From assembly GCF_030142155.1 (NCBI RefSeq), contig NZ_CP126247.1, positions 3,348,001-3,412,000 of the forward strand: a stretch of 64,000 nt of DNA. Reading direction: 5' to 3'. Below are positions 55,353 to 63,069 of this stretch, piece after piece. Position 1 is the stretch's first letter; every line of letters begins with the position of its first letter. A program made the position numbers and the translations under genes. Source of the DNA: Arthrobacter sp. zg-Y820 (GTDB lineage: Bacteria; Actinomycetota; Actinomycetes; Actinomycetales; Micrococcaceae). The notes beneath the pieces were generated by a model. The model did not search any database and was not told the origin of the DNA. It worked only from the letters and a program-made list of their open reading frames with translations.

Positions 55353-56498
55353 TCAGGACGACGGCGGGGCGTCGACGGCGCCGTCTGCGCCCACGACCAC
55401 CACACCGGCGTCCGGATCCAGCTGTGCCCCGTCCAGTTCCGTGCCGCCGCCAATCACCGCGTCGGCGTCCACGATGGCGTTCCGGAGCCGGGCTCCGGAG
55501 CTGATCCGCACGTCGCCGAGGATCACGCAGGAATCAACCTCGGCACCCGCTTCGATGACGGCGCCCGACCCGATCACGCTGCGGTGCACGGCGCCTTCCA
55601 CGCGCGAGCCCGGGGCGAGCAGGCTGGCGGAAACGCGGGCCCCCTCCCCGACGTAGCCGGGCAGCAGCCGGGGAGCTGCGCTGAGGATGGGCCACTGCGG
55701 GTCATCAAAGGCCAGGCCGCGGCCGTCTATGAGGTCCATGTGGCCCTGGTGGTAGCTGCGCGGAGTTCCCATGTCCCGCCAGTAGCCCTCGAGCCGGTGC
55801 TCGGCAACCTTTTCGGTCTGCACCAGGTACGGGATCAGCTGGTCGCCGTAGTCGTCGAGCCGGCCTTCCTTTTCCACCAGCTCATCCATGGCAGTGAGCA
55901 GGACGTCGGCGTCGTAGAGGAAAATTTCAGCGGCCACTCGGTCCGTCTTCGGCCGCTTCGGCTTGTACTCGAAGCCGGTCACCGCGCCGCCCTCGGCTTC
56001 GACCACACCGTGGTCCGAGGGGTTGTTCCGGATCTTCGTGGTCACCACCGTGAGCGCGGCGTTGGCCGCCTGATGCGTGGCCACTACGTCGCGGTAGTCC
56101 AGCCGGTACAGGTGGTCGGCGCTGAGCACCATTACCAGGTCGGGATCGTATTCGCGGATGTAGTCGGCCTGCTTGTACAGGGCGTCTGCGTTGCCTTCAG
56201 CGAAGCCCTCGCCCTCGCCGCCCTGGTAGGGCGGAAGCACCCGCAGGCCGCCGTTGGTCCGGTCCAGGTCCCAGGGACGCCCGCTGACGAGATGGTCATT
56301 GAGGGACTTGGGCTTGTACTGCTCCACGATCCAGACATCCGAGAATCCGCTGTTGTGGAGGTTGGACAGCGGCACGTCGATGAGCCGGTAGGATCCCGCC
56401 ACCGGCATGGCCGGCTTGGCCCGGTGCTCGGTGAGCGCGCCGAGCCTGCCGCCCGCTCCGCCGGCAAGAATAATTGTCAAAATCCGTGATGCCTGCAT
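55353..56498 (-). CDS. glgC: Glucose-1-phosphate adenylyltransferase family protein (GlgC-like)
   Basis: A 381-residue nucleotidyltransferase with N-terminal sugar-nucleotide domain ('ILAGGAGGRLGALTEHRAKPAMPVAGSYRLIDVPLSNLHNSG') and C-terminal left-handed beta-helix. 'GNADALYKQADYIREYDPDLVMVLSADHLYRLDY' replaces the usual GTADAVYQNLD...GDHIYKMD of glycogen GlgC, and the chain is about 30 residues shorter. It likely activates glucose-1-phosphate for glycogen or another polysaccharide; exact substrate uncertain. ATG has GAGAGG upstream. Confidence 0.82.
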   Translation of the reverse strand: MQASRILTIILAGGAGGRLGALTEHRAKPAMPVAGSYRLIDVPLSNLHNSGFSDVWIVEQYKPKSLNDHLVSGRPWDLDRTNGGLRVLPPYQGGEGEGFAEGNADALYKQADYIREYDPDLVMVLSADHLYRLDYRDVVATHQAANAALTVVTTKIRNNPSDHGVVEAEGGAVTGFEYKPKRPKTDRVAAEIFLYDADVLLTAMDELVEKEGRLDDYGDQLIPYLVQTEKVAEHRLEGYWRDMGTPRSYHQGHMDLIDGRGLAFDDPQWPILSAAPRLLPGYVGEGARVSASLLAPGSRVEGAVHRSVIGSGAVIEAGAEVDSCVILGDVRISSGARLRNAIVDADAVIGGGTELDGAQLDPDAGVVVVGADGAVDAPPSS

Positions 56499-56568
56499 GG
56501 AAAAGTGCCTCTCGCTTGGGACGAAAGTGGGTTTTCAAGTGTTTCCTACGCTGGCAGGAATCCCCACG

Positions 56569-57069
56569 TCATGTCTGGTCGTTTTCCAGAATGCTGTTGC
56601 CCGGCTCGATCCGGGCCAGAATTTTGCGCCCCACCCGTTCCAGGTCCTCGACGTCGCGGGCATCAAGCCCGTCGAACACCAGGTCCCGCACGGATCGGAC
56701 GTGATCCGGAGCCAGCCCTTCGAGGGCGGCCAGTCCTTCGTCGGTGAGCGCCGCGGTGGTCACGCGGGCGTCATCCGGAGACGGGGAGCGTTCCATCCAG
56801 CCCCGGTTCTCCAGCTTTTTTACCACATGGGACAGCCGGGAGAGGGAGGCGTTGGACCGTGCCGCCAGTTCGCTCATCGGCAGTGCGCGGCCGGGAGCCT
56901 CGGAAGCCATCGCCAGCACGTGATAGTCGAAGAGGGTTATCCGCGCCCTGCGAAACAGGTCGGCATCCAGAGTGGGGGTAAGCCGCGTGGCAACGGCATA
57001 CAGGGCCAGCCAGGCCCGCCGTTCATCGGGACTCAGCCACCGGGGGGCTGGTGCAGCAAGTTCACTCAT
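56569..57069 (-). CDS. MarR-family transcriptional regulator
   Basis: A 166-residue winged-helix regulator. 'LFDYHVLAMASEAPGRALPMSELAARSNASLSRLSHVVKKLENRGWMERSPSPDDARVTTAALTDEG' is the MarR DNA-binding core with its wing; flanking helices form the dimer. Neighbours are glgC and the MHS transporter, which it might control, but no operator can be assigned. No further ligand domain. Confidence 0.9.
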   Translation of the reverse strand: MSELAAPAPRWLSPDERRAWLALYAVATRLTPTLDADLFRRARITLFDYHVLAMASEAPGRALPMSELAARSNASLSRLSHVVKKLENRGWMERSPSPDDARVTTAALTDEGLAALEGLAPDHVRSVRDLVFDGLDARDVEDLERVGRKILARIEPGNSILENDQT

Positions 57070-57136
57070 GCGTCCATTCTCCCATGGTTGGTTGAGCCTT
57101 CAATGATCGGCGGGCCGGCTGTCGACTGCTTGCTGC

Positions 57137-58648
57137 TTACTGCTTGGTGCTGCCGTCTGCTTCAGCCGTCTCCGTGGCGAAGGGCAGGGAGTCGACGTCG
57201 AGCCGGGGGTTCTCGTCCTGGGTGGCCACCAGTTCGTGGGCTTCCTCGGCGGTGTCGACGCTGGGCATGGAGCCCGGCATGGGCCGGTTGGCCGATTCCT
57301 TCATGATGAACACGGCCACGGCGCCGACGACGGAGGTCGCCATCAGCCAGAAGGCCGGCATCATGTCGTTGTCGGTGAGGTTGATCAGACCCTGCATGAT
57401 CAACGGCGCGGTGCCGCCGAAGATGGCCACGGCAAAGTTGTACGAAATGCCCATGGCCCCGTAGCGGCTGGCCGTGGTGAACAGGGCCGGAAGCGCGGAG
57501 GCCAGGTTGGACACGTACAGCGTGACGGGCAGGGCGAGCAGGATCAGGCCCAGCAGCGTGGACCAGACCGGACCCATGCCGATCAGCAGGAACGCCGGAA
57601 CGGCCAGGACGATGGTGAAACCGGCACCCATCAGCAGGACCGGGCGGCGGCCGATGCGGTCCGAGAGCTTTCCGGCCAGCGGGATGCACAGTGCCATCAG
57701 CACCAGGACCGGAATGGTCAGCAGCGTGCCGTGCAGGGCGTCATAGCCCATGGAATCCGTCAGGTACGACGGCATGTAGGACGTCAGCGTGTATCCGACG
57801 GTGTTTGCTGCGGCCACCAGGACCATGGCGACGAGGATCGGACGCCAGTAGAGGCCGATCATGGCCAGGGTGCCGGGAGGCGTGGCGGACTCGTCGGGGT
57901 GGTCTGACGCGGCGTTTTCCTCCTGCGCATCCAGGGTGGCCTGGAACGCCGGTGATTCTTCGATCTTCAAGCGGAAGTAGATCGCGATCATGCCGAGCGG
58001 ACCGGCGATCAGGAACGGAATGCGCCAGCCCCAGTCCAGCATGGTTTCGGCGCTCAGCGTCAGCTGCATGATGGAGACCACGCCTGCACCAAGGGCGAAG
58101 CCCATGTAGCTGCCCAGATCCAGGATGCTGGAGAGGAAGCCGCGGCGCTTGTCCGAGGCGTACTCGGTCACAAAGGTGGTGGCACCGGCATACTCGCCGC
58201 CGGTGGAGAACCCCTGGATGAGTTTCATGAGCACCAGGAGGACCGGAGCCCACATGCCGATGGTGTCGTAGCCGGGCAGCAGCCCGATGACGAAGGTCGA
58301 GGCGGCCATCAGGATCAGCGTGGTGGCCAGGGTCTTCTGGCGGCCCATGCGGTCGCCGATGCGGCCGAAGACGATGCCGCCCAAGGGGCGGGCAAGGAAG
58401 GTTGCAGCGAAGACACCCAGGCTGAAGATCAGCTGAGCGGAGGCGTCGGCCTCTGAGAGGAATACAGCACCCATGGTGACGGCCAGATAGCCGTAGACAC
58501 CGATGTCAAACCATTCCATGGTGTTGCCGACGACGGTTCCGCCGACGGCCTTTTTCATCATTGATTTGTCGACGACGTTCACGTCATCGACACGAAGGCG
58601 CCGGCGCCTCAGGGCGGGGCGGCGCAAAAGCGGTGCATCTTTAGGCAT
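57137..58648 (-). CDS. MFS transporter, metabolite:H+ symporter (MHS) family
   Basis: A 503-residue protein with 12 membrane helices. 'GNTMEWFDIGVYGYLAVTMGAVFL', 'FLARPLGGIVFGRIGDRMGRQKTL' and 'LLVLMKLIQGFSTGGEYAGATTFVTEYA' are the MHS signatures (ProP/KgtP type), so it imports a carboxylate, osmolyte or similar solute with protons. The N-terminus is basic and the last ~45 residues acidic. A promoter with a CRP/GlxR-like site is upstream at 58817-58855. Confidence 0.9.
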   Translation of the reverse strand: MPKDAPLLRRPALRRRRLRVDDVNVVDKSMMKKAVGGTVVGNTMEWFDIGVYGYLAVTMGAVFLSEADASAQLIFSLGVFAATFLARPLGGIVFGRIGDRMGRQKTLATTLILMAASTFVIGLLPGYDTIGMWAPVLLVLMKLIQGFSTGGEYAGATTFVTEYASDKRRGFLSSILDLGSYMGFALGAGVVSIMQLTLSAETMLDWGWRIPFLIAGPLGMIAIYFRLKIEESPAFQATLDAQEENAASDHPDESATPPGTLAMIGLYWRPILVAMVLVAAANTVGYTLTSYMPSYLTDSMGYDALHGTLLTIPVLVLMALCIPLAGKLSDRIGRRPVLLMGAGFTIVLAVPAFLLIGMGPVWSTLLGLILLALPVTLYVSNLASALPALFTTASRYGAMGISYNFAVAIFGGTAPLIMQGLINLTDNDMMPAFWLMATSVVGAVAVFIMKESANRPMPGSMPSVDTAEEAHELVATQDENPRLDVDSLPFATETAEADGSTKQ

Positions 58649-58816
58649 GTTGGCTTATCTTTCCTAGAAGTCAGCTGCGTGTATCGGAAGCAACCGGCCA
58701 GACGCCGCAATAGGCGCCGGGCAGAGCATCAAGTTTAGGAAAAACACCCCCGCTTGCCGAATTGCGGGGCAGCCTGGCTCCGTTTCAGGAGCACCGCGCG
58801 CGGCTGAATCCGCGCC

Positions 58817-58845
58817 ACCATAAGAACTACAGCGGCGATTGTGAA
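58817..58845 (-). promoter_or_regulatory. Promoter of the MHS transporter
   Basis: Minus strand TTCACA (58840-58845), 17 bases, TATGGT (58817-58822). Both boxes fit consensus well. The leader would be about 160 bases. Confidence 0.55.
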
Positions 58846-58855
58846 ACATCTCACG
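58840..58855. promoter_or_regulatory. CRP/GlxR-like operator
   Basis: TGTGA-AACATC-TCACG: nine of ten outer positions match TGTGA-N6-TCACA. It overlaps the -35 box of the MHS-transporter promoter, so binding would repress or alter transcription. Confidence 0.55.
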
Positions 58856-58915
58856 GGAACGCCTTTTTGGCCGTATTTTCCGCCGGAAAGCCTCGGCACA
58901 GGTGGTTTCCGGGCA

Positions 58916-59695
58916 TCAGATCCCGGCAGGAGCCTCGATGCGCACCGGGACCGGGTACTTCGCGGTGAGCTTGTCGCCGGAGGAGATCCCCCGCAGCCGG
59001 CGCCCGACCCACGGCCCCAGGTATTCCCTCGCCCACTGGGCATCCCGCCGCAGCTGCTCGGCCCGGGTCCGGGCAGGCAGGGCCTCCAGCTCCGGCAGGT
59101 CGATGGCATCCGTGCGGCGCAGGACTTCCAGGACCCTCTTTGCCATAAGCATGTGTCCGGCAGGCGACATGTGCAGCCGGTCGATGTCCCAGTAGCGCTC
59201 GTCCTGGAGTTCCTTCATCCGCCAGTAGTCCACCAGTTCGGCGCCGTGGCGGTCGGCGGACTCCCGCACCAGCTCGTTGTAGAGGGCGGTGCGGCCGCGG
59301 GTGGCGCTGAACACGGGAGCCTGGCCGGAGTCGAAGCCGGTGAACACCAGCACGGCGGCACCCGAGGCACACAGCTTGGCGATGCCGGCGTCGTACGCGT
59401 CCACCAGCGCATCGATGTCCACCTTCGGGCGCAGGATGTCGTTGCCGCCGGCGTAGATGGTGATCAGGGTAGGTTCCAGCGCGATCGCGGCGTCCACCTG
59501 CTCCGCCAGCACCTGGTGCAGTTTCTTGCCCCGGATCGCCAGGTTGGCGTAGCCCCAGGAACCTTCGGCAAGGATCAGCTGTTCGGCCACACGGTCCGCC
59601 CAGCCCCGGACGCCGTTGGGCCGGGAATCGTCCCAATCCCCCACGCCTTCGGTAAAGGAATCGCCCAGAGCCACATAACGAGAAGTAAAAGTCAC
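58916..59695 (-). CDS. SGNH/GDSL-family hydrolase
   Basis: A 259-residue esterase-type hydrolase. Block I is ALGDSFTEG with the nucleophile Ser at about residue 13, block III is 'GGND' near 82, and block V is 'DRLHMSPAGH' with the Asp/His pair. No signal peptide, so cytoplasmic. The GTG at 59695 is preferred over an upstream GTG because TAACCT ends exactly six bases before it, as for several other genes here. Confidence 0.9.
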   Translation of the reverse strand: MTFTSRYVALGDSFTEGVGDWDDSRPNGVRGWADRVAEQLILAEGSWGYANLAIRGKKLHQVLAEQVDAAIALEPTLITIYAGGNDILRPKVDIDALVDAYDAGIAKLCASGAAVLVFTGFDSGQAPVFSATRGRTALYNELVRESADRHGAELVDYWRMKELQDERYWDIDRLHMSPAGHMLMAKRVLEVLRRTDAIDLPELEALPARTRAEQLRRDAQWAREYLGPWVGRRLRGISSGDKLTAKYPVPVRIEAPAGI

Positions 59696-59824
59696 TCCCA
59701 CAGGTTACAAGTCCTCCGTTCCGGTTGCCGCACCGGGCGCCGCAGCGCCCGTCGGCGGATTAGACTCGAGACAAGCCCACATGCCGCACGCCCGTACCAT
59801 CCCGCTGCAATCAAAAAGGACCCC

Positions 59825-60793
59825 ATGGCCAGCTCAGCCAGCTCAGCCGCCGGAACGCGCCAGCGCGCCGCCGTCATTGTGAACCCCATCAAGAAAACCG
59901 ACTATGACATCCGTGCCTTGGTCAACGGGATTTGCCGGGACGAAGGCTGGGAGGAACCGATGTGGCTGGAAACCGCCGAGGACGATCCCGGCCGCGGCAT
60001 GGCCCGTGAGGCGCTGGAGGCCGGGGTGGACCTGGTGATCGCTGCCGGCGGTGACGGCACGGTGCGCTGCGTCGCCGCCGAACTGGCCGGCACGGACACC
60101 CCGCTCGGCCTGCTTCCCCTGGGGACCGGAAACCTCCTGGCCCGGAACCTGGACATTGCCGTCGATGATCCCGAGGGTGCCGTCACCGCCGCCCTCACGG
60201 GCACCGACCGCGCCATCGACGTCGTCCGCGTCATCCTGGACCGGGAACTGAAAGGCGACGTTTTCCTGGTCATGGCCGGCCTCGGCTACGACGCGGCCCT
60301 GATGGGCGACACGAACGACACCCTCAAGGACCGCGTGGGCTGGCTGGCCTATGTCGACGCCGGCGTCCGGAATCTTCCCGGCAAGCCGGTCAAGAGCACC
60401 ATCCGGCTGGACGGCGGCAAGGAAATCTCGGGCCATCCCCGCAGCGTGATGGGCGGGAACTGCGGAAAGATCGTGGGCGGCCTGGAGATTTTCCCCGGCG
60501 CCCGCATCGACGACGGGCTGCTGGACATCATGACCATGTCCCCCAAGGGCCGGTTCGGCTGGCTCAGCGTTGTCAAAGGCCTGCTGCGCCGCGGAAAGGG
60601 AAGCACCTCCGTGGACTACTACCAGTGCAAGGAAGCCGAAATCTTCACCGAGGTTCCGCAGGAATTCGAGGTCGACGGCGACCATCTGGGCACGGCATCC
60701 CACGTCGCGTTCCGGGTGGACCCGGGTTCCCTGCGGGTCCGGATGCCGCACGGGAAGAAGGACCCGGCGATCCTCACGGATCCCCGGGTCTAG
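59825..60793 (+). CDS. Diacylglycerol kinase-family lipid kinase
   Basis: A 322-residue DagK-catalytic protein. 'AVIVNPIKKTDYDI' opens the nucleotide-binding half, and G75-G-D-G-T79 is the ATP motif; 'LPLGTGNLLARNL' is the second. Likely phosphorylates diacylglycerol or a related lipid; some relatives act on sphingosine. AAAGGA precedes the ATG. TAGACT at 59761 gives a leader of about 50 bases. Converges on the M23 gene with 30 bases between stops. Confidence 0.9.
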   Translation: MASSASSAAGTRQRAAVIVNPIKKTDYDIRALVNGICRDEGWEEPMWLETAEDDPGRGMAREALEAGVDLVIAAGGDGTVRCVAAELAGTDTPLGLLPLGTGNLLARNLDIAVDDPEGAVTAALTGTDRAIDVVRVILDRELKGDVFLVMAGLGYDAALMGDTNDTLKDRVGWLAYVDAGVRNLPGKPVKSTIRLDGGKEISGHPRSVMGGNCGKIVGGLEIFPGARIDDGLLDIMTMSPKGRFGWLSVVKGLLRRGKGSTSVDYYQCKEAEIFTEVPQEFEVDGDHLGTASHVAFRVDPGSLRVRMPHGKKDPAILTDPRV

Positions 60794-60823
60794 ATACTCC
60801 GGAGCTCCAGCCCCGGGCAGGGG

Positions 60824-61657
60824 CTAGAGTCCCAGCAGGGGCGCCGGATCCACGTACTCACCGTTCCGCATCATCTCGAAGTGCAGGTGCGGGCCGGTGG
60901 AGTTTCCGGTGCTGCCGACGGTACCGATCATTTCGCCGGCGCCCACCACCTGGCCCACATCGACCAGGATCTCGTTCAGGTGGTTGTAGGTGGTCTCGGT
61001 GCCGTCGCCGTGGTCCACCACGATGCGCAGGCCACCGTACTGGTGGTATTCGGCGTAGGTCACGGTGCCCGGGAGGACAGACTTCACCGGGGTCCCCGTG
61101 GTGGCGCCGAAGTCCATGCCGTTGTGGAGCTCCGAGGAACCGGCGGGCAGCAGCGGATTCACATTCGTCCGCCAGCCGTACGGACAGGTCACCCGCACGT
61201 CGTCCACGGGTACCACGGGCCCGGTTTCCTCAACGACCGGCTCGGGTGCTGGCTCCTCCGCGGGTGCGGGCTCCTCGGCCGGGAGCTCTTCAGCGGGTGC
61301 GGCTTCCCCCACGGGTGCCGGTGCCTCGCCGCCGTCGGCAGGAGGTTCGCCGCCGTCGGCAGGAGGTTCGCCTCCGTCGGCCGCGCCCTGGGCTTCCGGA
61401 TTCCCCTCACCCTCGCCGTCGAGGGTCGGATCCATCTCGGAGACAGCCACGGTGCGCTCCACATCGGCCGGCTGCGCGGCCTGGGCGGTTCCGACGACGA
61501 CGGAGCCCAGGGCCAGCGCCGCACCGGCACTGATGGCACCGGTCTTGCGGAGCGGGGTGGACAGCCAGTCCCGGTTGGTCAGCCAATCCCGGTTCAGGGC
61601 TCCGGCCTTGACCGCCGGGGGGAGCTTCGCGGGCAGGCGCTTCGTGAAGGTGGTCAC
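60824..61657 (-). CDS. M23-family metallopeptidase with Pro/Glu-rich linker
   Basis: A secreted or envelope endopeptidase of the lysostaphin type. The start used is the GTG at 61657 (277 residues). A membrane helix (about residues 38-60: 'AISAGAALALGSVVVGTAQAA') is followed by a repeated Pro/Glu/Gly-rich linker (PPADGGE units) and a peptidase domain with 'HNGMDFGATTGTP', 'VDHGDGTETTYNHL' and 'GPHLHFEM', which contain the zinc and active His/Asp. Coding pattern continues in frame for 48 codons upstream to an ATT with AGAGGTG four bases before it; that may be the real start at 61801. Likely cell-wall remodelling. Confidence 0.85.
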   Translation of the reverse strand: MTTFTKRLPAKLPPAVKAGALNRDWLTNRDWLSTPLRKTGAISAGAALALGSVVVGTAQAAQPADVERTVAVSEMDPTLDGEGEGNPEAQGAADGGEPPADGGEPPADGGEAPAPVGEAAPAEELPAEEPAPAEEPAPEPVVEETGPVVPVDDVRVTCPYGWRTNVNPLLPAGSSELHNGMDFGATTGTPVKSVLPGTVTYAEYHQYGGLRIVVDHGDGTETTYNHLNEILVDVGQVVGAGEMIGTVGSTGNSTGPHLHFEMMRNGEYVDPAPLLGL

Positions 61658-61954
61658 TGCCGGGGGAAGCTCTTCGGGAAGGTGCTTTTCGACTGTCGAC
61701 TTCAGTTCCAGCCCCGGGGGCCGGTCATCGGTGGCCCAGTTCAGGAGCCGGGTCTTGAGTTCGGAAAAGTAGCGCAGGGTCTCTGTTGAGATATTCGTAA
61801 TTCATCACCTCTGTGCGATTCTCGGCAGAAAGGTATTGAACAATGAACCTCTTGGAGCACGGGGAGGGCAGGCTGCGCCTCAACCCAATATCCACTTTAC
61901 CGGCGAAGAACTTTCGGCGGCCACAGAATGTGACCAACCCCAACATGCCCTGCG

Positions 61955-61980
61955 CCCGGCGCCTCAGGACCGGCGCCGGG
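61955..61980. terminator. Hairpin after the siderophore-interacting protein
   Basis: CCCGGCGCC, eight bases, GGCGCCGGG. It lies 16 bases after the stop on the minus strand; no T-run. Weak terminator candidate. Confidence 0.45.
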
Positions 61981-61995
61981 TCGGCGGTCGGGCGG

Positions 61996-63069
61996 TTAGA
62001 GTTCGGCCCGGCCGCTGCGCCAGTAGCCCATGAAGGCCACCTGCTTGCGGTCGATTCCGGCTTCGCTGACCAGGTACCGGCGCAGCCCGCGGACCACTGC
62101 CGCCTCGCCGGCGATCCACGCGTAGAACGGCAGGGCACCGGAAGGCGTGAGCGGGTTCGGCGTGGCCTTCACTGCGGCCGCGGTGAGCCGCTGCGGGGTC
62201 TCCCAGAGGATGGCCTCGTCCACGTTGACGTCCTCGATCTCCTGCCTCGCGATTTCCTGCCGCGGCGGGACCGGCGCCCCCTCCACCGAGGCCCAGCCGG
62301 GAAGCGCGACGGCGTTGCGGACAGCTGCTTCCAGGAGCTCGCCGTGGGGGCGGGCGCCGCGGGACAGCCAGGTGACCTGAACTGAGGAATCGGTCACGAC
62401 CGGCTGCATGTCGGAGTCGGCGGGCACCTCCAGCAGTGCATGCCCGGTGATGTCAGCGGGCAGGGATTCCAGGATGGCCGTGATGGCGGGAACTGCCGTT
62501 TCATCACCGGCCAGCAGGATGTGCCGCGCCATTCCCGGACGCCACTCAATTCCGCCGTAGCTCTCCGCGGTGATGCAATGGGCGGCGTTCGGGCCGATGA
62601 TGCTCACCTTGTCACCGGGCTGCGCTGCAGCAGCCCAGCTGGAGGCGGGCCCGCCCTTGCCCTGCTCGTCGAAGTGCAGGACGAAATCGACGTCGATCTC
62701 CGGATCCGCGCCGACGCAGCGTGCCGCACGGACCGTGTAGGTGCGCATGGAACCGCGCACACCGGCGTCCAGCTGCAGCCAGTTGCGGTACCAGCTGGTG
62801 TCGCTGCAGTCGAATTCCGGCACGGCGATCGGCTGGCCGGCTGCGTCGACGGAGGGCACAACAACCTTGATCCGCAGGTCGTGGGTCTGCCCCTGAACGC
62901 CGAACTCGGCCAGGCAGGGACCGGCAAAGGTGATCCGCTGGAAGTTGCCGCTCAGCCGCTGTACCCGCCTCACCTCAACGTCGAAGCACATCACCGCTCC
63001 GGCGCTGGAGGCACGGCGTGCCTTGCGGGGTGCGGCTGTTGCTCCGGTGCGGGTACTGACTTGCGTCAT
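61996..63069 (-). CDS. Siderophore-interacting protein (ferric-siderophore reductase)
   Basis: A 357-residue flavin reductase of the SIP/ViuB family, which frees iron from imported siderophores in the cytoplasm. 'SMRTYTVRAARC' binds FAD, 'FVLHFDEQGKGGPASSWAAAAQPGDKVSIIGP' is the NAD(P)H half, and the C-terminal 'GEAAVVRGLRRYLVSEAGIDRKQVAFMGYWRSGRAEL' is the family hallmark. ATG overlaps the ABC ATPase stop by four bases, so both are coexpressed in iron uptake. Confidence 0.92.
   Translation of the reverse strand: MTQVSTRTGATAAPRKARRASSAGAVMCFDVEVRRVQRLSGNFQRITFAGPCLAEFGVQGQTHDLRIKVVVPSVDAAGQPIAVPEFDCSDTSWYRNWLQLDAGVRGSMRTYTVRAARCVGADPEIDVDFVLHFDEQGKGGPASSWAAAAQPGDKVSIIGPNAAHCITAESYGGIEWRPGMARHILLAGDETAVPAITAILESLPADITGHALLEVPADSDMQPVVTDSSVQVTWLSRGARPHGELLEAAVRNAVALPGWASVEGAPVPPRQEIARQEIEDVNVDEAILWETPQRLTAAAVKATPNPLTPSGALPFYAWIAGEAAVVRGLRRYLVSEAGIDRKQVAFMGYWRSGRAEL

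Noticed and set aside
61725..61805. Short ORF starting at the ATG at 61805
   Set aside because: It is 26 codons, out of frame with the M23 peptidase, with GAGGTG directly touching the ATG; the other frame looks coding.
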